Source: an uncultured Parabacteroides sp.
GTDB lineage: Bacteria; Bacteroidota; Bacteroidia; Bacteroidales; Tannerellaceae
NCBI GenBank assembly: GCA_937890135.1
Contig: CALBYC010000239.1
Location: 1 to 17,216 of the forward strand
Direction: 5' to 3'
DNA length: 17,216 nt
The notes under the pieces are model-generated. The model saw nothing but the letters and a program-made list of their open reading frames with translations. It had not been told where the DNA came from and did not search any database. A program made the translations under genes and the position numbers. This document shows, in pieces, positions 13,835 to 17,216 of the stretch; position 1 is the first letter of the stretch, and every line of letters starts with the position of its first letter.

Positions 13835-14714
13835 AATAGAGCAGAAGGAACAACGAGACGCACAGGGAGAATACCAAGACATTCCGGGCCGTATGCCCCA
13901 GGGTGGCGTTCAGCCGCTTGCCTTCGTTGTGCCTCATTTCATTCCACGTCCCGACGAAGAGGGCGAAGAAAAGGGCGAACAGGGCTTGCATCCATACGGC
14001 CGCCTGTACCAGCAACGGCATGACTATCAACAGGGCCAGCAGCCCGTTGGCCAAATAGGCGACGCGACCGAAACGCCTGCCGAACAGGACGACAGTGGTG
14101 CGTTTACGGTGGGCTTTGTCCTGGTGGTAGTCGCGGTAGTTGTTGACGATGAGGATATTGTCGGACAGCAGCCCCACCGACAAGGAGAGCAGGAAAAGCA
14201 GCCAGGTGAAGCCGCCGGCCTGTACGTAATAGGTGAAACAGACCGGGACGATGCCGTAAAACAGCACGACGCACACGTCGCCAAGCCCGTTATAGGCCAG
14301 CGGGAAGGGCCCTGCCGAATAGGCCCACACGCACGCGGCTATGACTATCCCTACCGGGATGATTTCCCACCCCGCATAGAACAGGAGCATGCAGCCCGAC
14401 AGGCACGCCAGCGCCAGCGTCGCACAGGCAGCCTTCAGCATCGAGGCGGGCGCGACCCATCCTTGCGCCACCGCCCTCTCGGGCCCCAAGCGGCCTTCGC
14501 CGTCCGCTCCTTTTTTAAAGTCGTAATAGTCATTGGCGAAGTTGCTGGCAATCTGGGCGAACAACGCCACGCACAGGCACAACAAGGCGGGCGTCCATTG
14601 GAACACGCCGTCACGGTAGGCCGCGGCGCAGCCCACGACAACCGGGCTGACGGAAGCGGGAAGGGTCTTGGGACGAGCCGCTTGCAGCCAAACACGATAT
14701 TCATTTTTCTCCAT
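13833..14714 (-). CDS. menA: 1,4-dihydroxy-2-naphthoate polyprenyltransferase
   Basis: A 293-residue integral membrane prenyltransferase of the UbiA superfamily with about eight to nine helices, attaching the polyprenyl chain to 1,4-dihydroxy-2-naphthoate in menaquinone synthesis. The N-terminal WLQAARPKTLPASVSPVVVG is characteristic of MenA. The first Mg/diphosphate-binding motif is NFANDYYDFKKGAD (Asp62, Asp65) and the second DNILIVNNYRDYHQDKAHRKRT (Asp185, Asp195, Asp199). I start at MEKNEYRVWL (14714); the frame is open ten codons further to 14744, but that stretch covers the promoter region. No other men genes are in the window. It is divergent from the small exported protein at 14795. 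Confidence 0.93.
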   Translation of the reverse strand: MEKNEYRVWLQAARPKTLPASVSPVVVGCAAAYRDGVFQWTPALLCLCVALFAQIASNFANDYYDFKKGADGEGRLGPERAVAQGWVAPASMLKAACATLALACLSGCMLLFYAGWEIIPVGIVIAACVWAYSAGPFPLAYNGLGDVCVVLFYGIVPVCFTYYVQAGGFTWLLFLLSLSVGLLSDNILIVNNYRDYHQDKAHRKRTTVVLFGRRFGRVAYLANGLLALLIVMPLLVQAAVWMQALFALFFALFVGTWNEMRHNEGKRLNATLGHTARNVLVFSLCVSLFLLLY

Positions 14715-14730
14715 AAAAGCTTTTTGAGCA

Positions 14731-14757
14731 CAAAATAACAACAATTAATTGAATCAA
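14731..14757 (-). promoter_or_regulatory. Possible menA promoter
   Basis: On the minus strand TATTTTG at 14737-14731 is one base short of TAnnTTTG, with TTG at 14757-14755 17 nt upstream. The -33 TTG lies directly against the divergent promoter's -33 TTTG, so the two promoters would be back to back. The match is imperfect. Confidence 0.35.
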
Positions 14758-14790
14758 TTTGCAATCCAGCCAAGAAACATCCTATATTTG
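14758..14790 (+). promoter_or_regulatory. Predicted promoter of the gene at 14795
   Basis: TTTG at 14758-14761 (-33) and TATATTTG at 14783-14790 (-7, exact TAnnTTTG) are 21 nt apart. Only four bases separate the -7 box from the ATG at 14795, so transcription would begin at or next to the start codon. Confidence 0.65.
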
Positions 14791-14794
14791 CCGC

Positions 14795-15196
14795 ATGAAA
14801 AATTTGTTGTACATAATCGGATTCATTGCCGCGACCTTGTCCTTTTGCTGGGACCGGGGCGAAACGGCTTCCTTTCCCGCCTCGGAACCGGGAAGCGGGA
14901 CGGTCATGGAAGAGACCTCCCAGAAGAACAGGGAGCAGTACCTGGTGATTCTTTCCGAGGACCTGAAGAACGGAAGCCTGGACGCTCCCCGCAGGATCGC
15001 CCAGTCGTCCCCCACCCACTTCAGCTTACGCACTGCCACGCCAAGCGACAGGCAGATTCAATATTTCAAATCAAAGGGATGCGGGGTTTTGGCCAAATTG
15101 TCCGAAGGGAAGGCCATCGCCCATTACACCAATTACACTGCAATCTGGCGGGATAAGGGACTTCATGTCTTCGCCTTGCGCAAATTACTGATTTAG
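14795..15196 (+). CDS. Small exported protein of unknown function
   Basis: A 133-residue protein I do not recognise. Residues 1-18 (MKNLLYIIGFIAATLSFC) form a hydrophobic signal peptide; Cys18 could be lipidated, but the preceding Phe is a poor lipobox residue, so it may be a lipoprotein or simply secreted. The mature part is short, hydrophilic and mixed in charge, with EETSQKNREQYLVILSEDLK likely helical and a C-terminal half containing IQYFKSKGCGVLAKL and HYTNYTAIWRDKGLHVFAL. No enzymatic motif is visible. An upstream TTG at 14759 extends the frame but overlaps the promoter, so the ATG is preferred. It is divergent from menA and followed by about 110 bp before the small membrane genes. Confidence 0.7.
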   Translation: MKNLLYIIGFIAATLSFCWDRGETASFPASEPGSGTVMEETSQKNREQYLVILSEDLKNGSLDAPRRIAQSSPTHFSLRTATPSDRQIQYFKSKGCGVLAKLSEGKAIAHYTNYTAIWRDKGLHVFALRKLLI

Positions 15197-15229
15197 CGGT
15201 TTCTTCTTTTATGACTTTCAAGCCATGTC

Positions 15230-15251
15230 TGTGCCCTGACTGCGGGGCGCA
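15230..15251 (+). terminator. Weak hairpin after the small exported protein gene
   Basis: TGTGCCC can pair with GGGCGCA (one G-U) around an 8-nt loop; an alternative fold pairs TGCCCTG with CAGGGGCA. No T-tract follows, so this is only a tentative transcript end between 15196 and 15306. Confidence 0.25.
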
Positions 15252-15305
15252 GGGGCAATTTATGCATCAAAACTTATTCATCAACCAATTAAAAGAAGAA
15301 ATATC

Positions 15306-15512
15306 ATGTCTAAAAAATCAAATAAAACGAATTTAATCTTATCGGTCATCTTGATTCTTGTCGGTTGCGTGCTGGCATGCAGCAACATCATTCCCAACGA
15401 CTACATAAAATTAGTCGTAGTCATCGGTGCTTTGGCTTACGGGCTGTTCGGCCTCATGAAGCATCTGGGCTCGGACGAAGAGGAAACAAACGACGCACAT
15501 GAATCAATCTAA
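15306..15512 (+). CDS. Small two-helix membrane protein, first of a pair
   Basis: A 68-residue protein with two predicted membrane helices, about residues 9-26 (NLILSVILILVGCVLAC) and 34-52 (IKLVVVIGALAYGLFGLMK), and a short acidic tail (GSDEEETNDAHESI). The loop between the helices is about eight residues, so both ends probably lie on the same side of the membrane. The function is unknown. A purine-rich AAAAGAAGAAA precedes the ATG, and no TAnnTTTG box is visible nearby. Its last 14 bases overlap the next frame. Architecture and several aligned residues resemble that neighbour (see findings). Confidence 0.75.
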   Translation: MSKKSNKTNLILSVILILVGCVLACSNIIPNDYIKLVVVIGALAYGLFGLMKHLGSDEEETNDAHESI

Positions 15513-15714
15513 AGACGGCCGGATTATGAGAATTAACAAAGACTTGGCAGATGCCGTCATGATGGTGTCCGCCATAATACTGGTATTGGTAGGCACGACT
15601 CCGTTCGATTCCGAAGCCACGAAGAATGTCGTAATGGGCGTTTTGGGACTCATTGTCATTTCGATGGGAGCCGCCCGTTACTTCGGGAGCAAGAAGCATG
15701 CCCATACGAACTGA
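15499..15714 (+). CDS. Small two-helix membrane protein, second of a pair
   Basis: A 71-residue protein (62 if translation starts at the second ATG, 15526) with two predicted helices, about residues 18-33 (ADAVMMVSAIILVLVG) and 42-58 (KNVVMGVLGLIVISMGA), and a short basic/His tail (GSKKHAHTN). Unknown function. Its first ATG lies inside the end of the preceding gene, so the two are probably translationally coupled. The alternative start would leave a 13-bp gap; neither has a convincing Shine-Dalgarno. A bidirectional terminator follows at 15851. Confidence 0.7.
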   Translation: MNQSKDGRIMRINKDLADAVMMVSAIILVLVGTTPFDSEATKNVVMGVLGLIVISMGAARYFGSKKHAHTN

Positions 15715-15850
15715 AAGGTAAAACAATCTACCCAAGCTTGAACGGCGAATGCCGCCTCGACGCGACGTCGGGGATTATCCGGTCTCATTTCTGCTACTTA
15801 CAACTTGCTATATACGGGTAATTGGACTTACAGGCATACCGCCCACAAGC

Positions 15851-15895
15851 AAAAAGGGGGGAGACGAACCGAACGGCTCGCCTCCCCCTCTTTTT
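15851..15895. terminator. Bidirectional intrinsic terminator
   Basis: AAAAAG plus GGGGGAG and ACGA on the left pair with TCGC, CTCCCCC and TCTTTTT on the right (one A-C mismatch and one bulge) around ACCGAACGG. The stem is flanked by five A on one side and five T on the other, so it works on both strands. It lies between the plus-strand gene ending at 15714 and the minus-strand gene ending at 15912. The rest of 15715-15850 shows no gene. Confidence 0.85.
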
Positions 15896-15911
15896 GGTAT
15901 CGCCCGGACGA

Positions 15912-17030
15912 TTACTTGTCCAGCAATTCGGACAACTTCGCCCCTATCTCATCGCCATGCAGGTTGCGGGCCACGATTGTCCCGTCCTTGTCCAGCAGGA
16001 TGGTATGAGGGATGCTGTTCACATAATATACGCTTGTCGCGACGCTCTTCCAGCCTTTCAGGTCGGACAACTGAGGCCAAGTGATGCCTAAGTCCTTGAT
16101 GCCTTTTTCCCAAGCCTCTTGTTTGCTATCGAGCGAAACGCCCACGATTTCGAAGCCCTTCCCTTTATATTGCTTGTAAAGTTCCACCAACGTCGGCATT
16201 TCCCGGCGGCATGGAGGACACCAGCTCGCCCAGAAGTCGACCAGCACGACTTTGCCTTTGCCCGCATAGTCGGACAGTTTGCCGGGCTTGCCTTTCACGT
16301 CCGTCAATTCCAGATCCGCGAATTTCTGTCCCACGGCAACAGACTTCAATTTCTCCAAACGGTCCAGGATGGCAGCGACACCCGGGACAGCCTTGAAGGA
16401 GTCCGTGGCCACATCCGCTATCTCGTACTGCTCGTCCTCGCTCAGGTAATAACGGAAGTCCGAGAATAATTTCCCGCTTAACGGGTTGTCGATATTTGCT
16501 TTAATGAAAGCGACCACCTTGCTTTCGATTTCATTACCGATGGCGTCCGCCTTCTTCTCGGCCTCGCGGCTTACCTCCGCATCTTCCGATTTCATCTCCG
16601 CCACATAAACCTTTTGTTTGCCGCGCAATGCCCTCAGTTCGGACTTCAAAGCTTGCACGGCATCGTTGGGCTGCGAACCTCCCACGTCGGAAAGGGTGTC
16701 CAACGTGACGTTCAACCGGCTATTGTCCAAAGCGAGCGTGACAGAGAACGGAGCGTCTTCCGCTCCCGCAGCCCGGGCAGGCTTGACATCGGCATCGGAG
16801 AATTTCAATTTCCGCAAAGCCAATTGATTTTGCACCCCTTTGAACAAGAAAGAACCGTTCTCCACCTTCGCACTGTCCAATGCCGGAGTCCCTTCTTCCG
16901 CGGCACACAAATAAACATACTTGCCGTCCAGATTCGGATTGTTCACTTTACCGGTAATCTGGAAACCCGGTTTCTCACTGCAAGCAGCCAATAACAACGC
17001 CGCAGCAGGAATCATCATTAATTGCCTCAT
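15912..17030 (-). CDS. TlpA/ResA-like thiol-disulfide oxidoreductase lipoprotein, DUF4369-type N-terminus
   Basis: A 372-residue exported redox protein. The signal peptide ends in LLLAAC (lipid-bearing Cys17). Residues about 20-115 resemble the DUF4369 beta domain common on Bacteroidota thioredoxin lipoproteins (FQITGKVNNPNLDGKYVYL). A helical, charged linker (about 120-230) follows, then an AhpC/TSA-thioredoxin domain (about 232-370) with the redox motif WCPPC at 270-274 and the cis-proline segment SIPHT (Pro341). It probably reduces or isomerises disulfides of envelope proteins; the partner is unknown. It begins 24 bp after the xylulokinase-like stop codon on the same strand, so it may be cotranscribed, although the two functions have no obvious link. 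Closed by the terminator at 15851-15895. Confidence 0.93.
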   Translation of the reverse strand: MRQLMMIPAAALLLAACSEKPGFQITGKVNNPNLDGKYVYLCAAEEGTPALDSAKVENGSFLFKGVQNQLALRKLKFSDADVKPARAAGAEDAPFSVTLALDNSRLNVTLDTLSDVGGSQPNDAVQALKSELRALRGKQKVYVAEMKSEDAEVSREAEKKADAIGNEIESKVVAFIKANIDNPLSGKLFSDFRYYLSEDEQYEIADVATDSFKAVPGVAAILDRLEKLKSVAVGQKFADLELTDVKGKPGKLSDYAGKGKVVLVDFWASWCPPCRREMPTLVELYKQYKGKGFEIVGVSLDSKQEAWEKGIKDLGITWPQLSDLKGWKSVATSVYYVNSIPHTILLDKDGTIVARNLHGDEIGAKLSELLDK

Positions 17031-17054
17031 ATATGCTATGTATTTAGAAATTGA

Positions 17055-17216
17055 TTACCCGCCGATCATTTTCTCCAAGCGTTCCTTCCAGCAGTCGAAA
17101 GCACCGCAATAGCGGTTGGCCTTCAGCCCGTCCGGTTCGACCACTTCTATCCTCTTCAAGGAGGCGAACGCCTCTTCGAACGTGGAATAGATGCCCGCCC
17201 CGATGCCGGCCCCCTT
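17055..17216 (-). CDS. FGGY-family carbohydrate kinase, C-terminal end (xylulokinase-like, cut by window edge)
   Basis: The last 53 codons of a minus-strand gene whose start lies beyond the window. The peptide begins KGAGIGAGIYSTFEEAFASL, continues KRIEVVEPDG, and ends WKERLEKMIGG. The glycine-rich GAGIGAGI segment followed by EEAFASL, a V-x-EP motif and a terminal W-x-x-x-LEK helix matches the C-terminus of xylulokinases, which phosphorylate D-xylulose for the pentose phosphate pathway. Another FGGY kinase cannot be ruled out from so short a piece. The gene's regulation is out of view. Confidence 0.75.
   Translation of the reverse strand, partial: KGAGIGAGIYSTFEEAFASLKRIEVVEPDGLKANRYCGAFDCWKERLEKMIGG

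Noticed and set aside
13692..14738. A 348-codon plus-strand open frame spanning menA and its downstream repeat
   Set aside because: It is antisense to menA, which has both UbiA Asp-rich motifs; the translated peptide is Gln/Gly/Arg-rich and without structure.
14759..14794. TTG start extending the small exported protein by 12 codons
   Set aside because: It overlaps the predicted promoter and would place residues ahead of an otherwise good signal peptide.
1..17216. CRISPR arrays, tRNA or rRNA genes, insertion sequences, phage genes, riboswitches
   Set aside because: I looked for spaced direct repeats, tRNA-like cloverleaves, transposase or integrase motifs and long structured leaders, and saw none.

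Overview
The window is a stretch of chromosome from a member of the Bacteroidales (Bacteroidota). Four things point there. Several genes are preceded by the Bacteroidota-type -7 box TAnnTTTG, and most lack a Shine-Dalgarno site. Individual proteins match Bacteroides-type versions: a LysS with a C-terminal extension of about 70 residues, a 426-residue GlyA, a TlpA-like lipoprotein with a DUF4369-type N-terminus, and a FucP-type transporter. The gene order lysS-gpsA-pgi-HAD also fits. The DNA is fairly GC-rich for the group, and I cannot name the genus. Almost everything is chromosomal core or carbohydrate-use content. I see no phage, insertion sequence, CRISPR, tRNA or rRNA.

Layout: 1-1023 is the N-terminal part of clpB (minus strand, cut by the window edge). 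1173-6112 is a minus-strand block transcribed lysS, gpsA, pgi, then a HAD phosphatase. The first three are 14-18 bp apart and look like an operon, ended by a strong intrinsic terminator that oddly sits only 17 nt before the HAD start codon. 6316-8664 is a GH20 beta-N-acetylhexosaminidase lipoprotein and 8766-10046 is glyA (both minus). At 10245-11129 a divergent, promoter-led gene encodes a lipoprotein with a zinc-peptidase HEFAH motif. 11212-12531 is a FucP-like sugar/H+ symporter. 12593-13595 is a CDF metal-efflux gene broken by what looks like a 20-bp deletion. 13833-14714 is menA (menaquinone synthesis). From 14795 the plus strand carries a small exported protein and then two small two-helix membrane proteins. 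15912-17030 is a TlpA/ResA-like thiol-disulfide lipoprotein, and 17055-17216 is the C-terminal end of a xylulokinase-like kinase.

The genes suggest a gut-type anaerobe or microaerobe that trims host or dietary amino-sugar glycans outside the cell (GH20), imports sugars (FucP family), feeds them into glycolysis (Pgi, the xylulokinase-like kinase) and phospholipid synthesis (GpsA), and uses menaquinone. ClpB, LysS and GlyA are housekeeping.

No intergenic gap exceeds 300 bp. The gaps hold promoters and several clear hairpins: 1925-1977, 6235-6272, 8701-8757, 11156-11203, 13745-13834 and 15851-15895. I found no convincing new multi-gene system. The observations most worth a second look are the CDF frameshift, the terminator directly before the HAD gene, the four-unit nested inverted repeat behind menA, a probable leaderless gene at 14795, the small-membrane-protein pair at 15306-15714, and the uncharacterised HEFAH lipoprotein.
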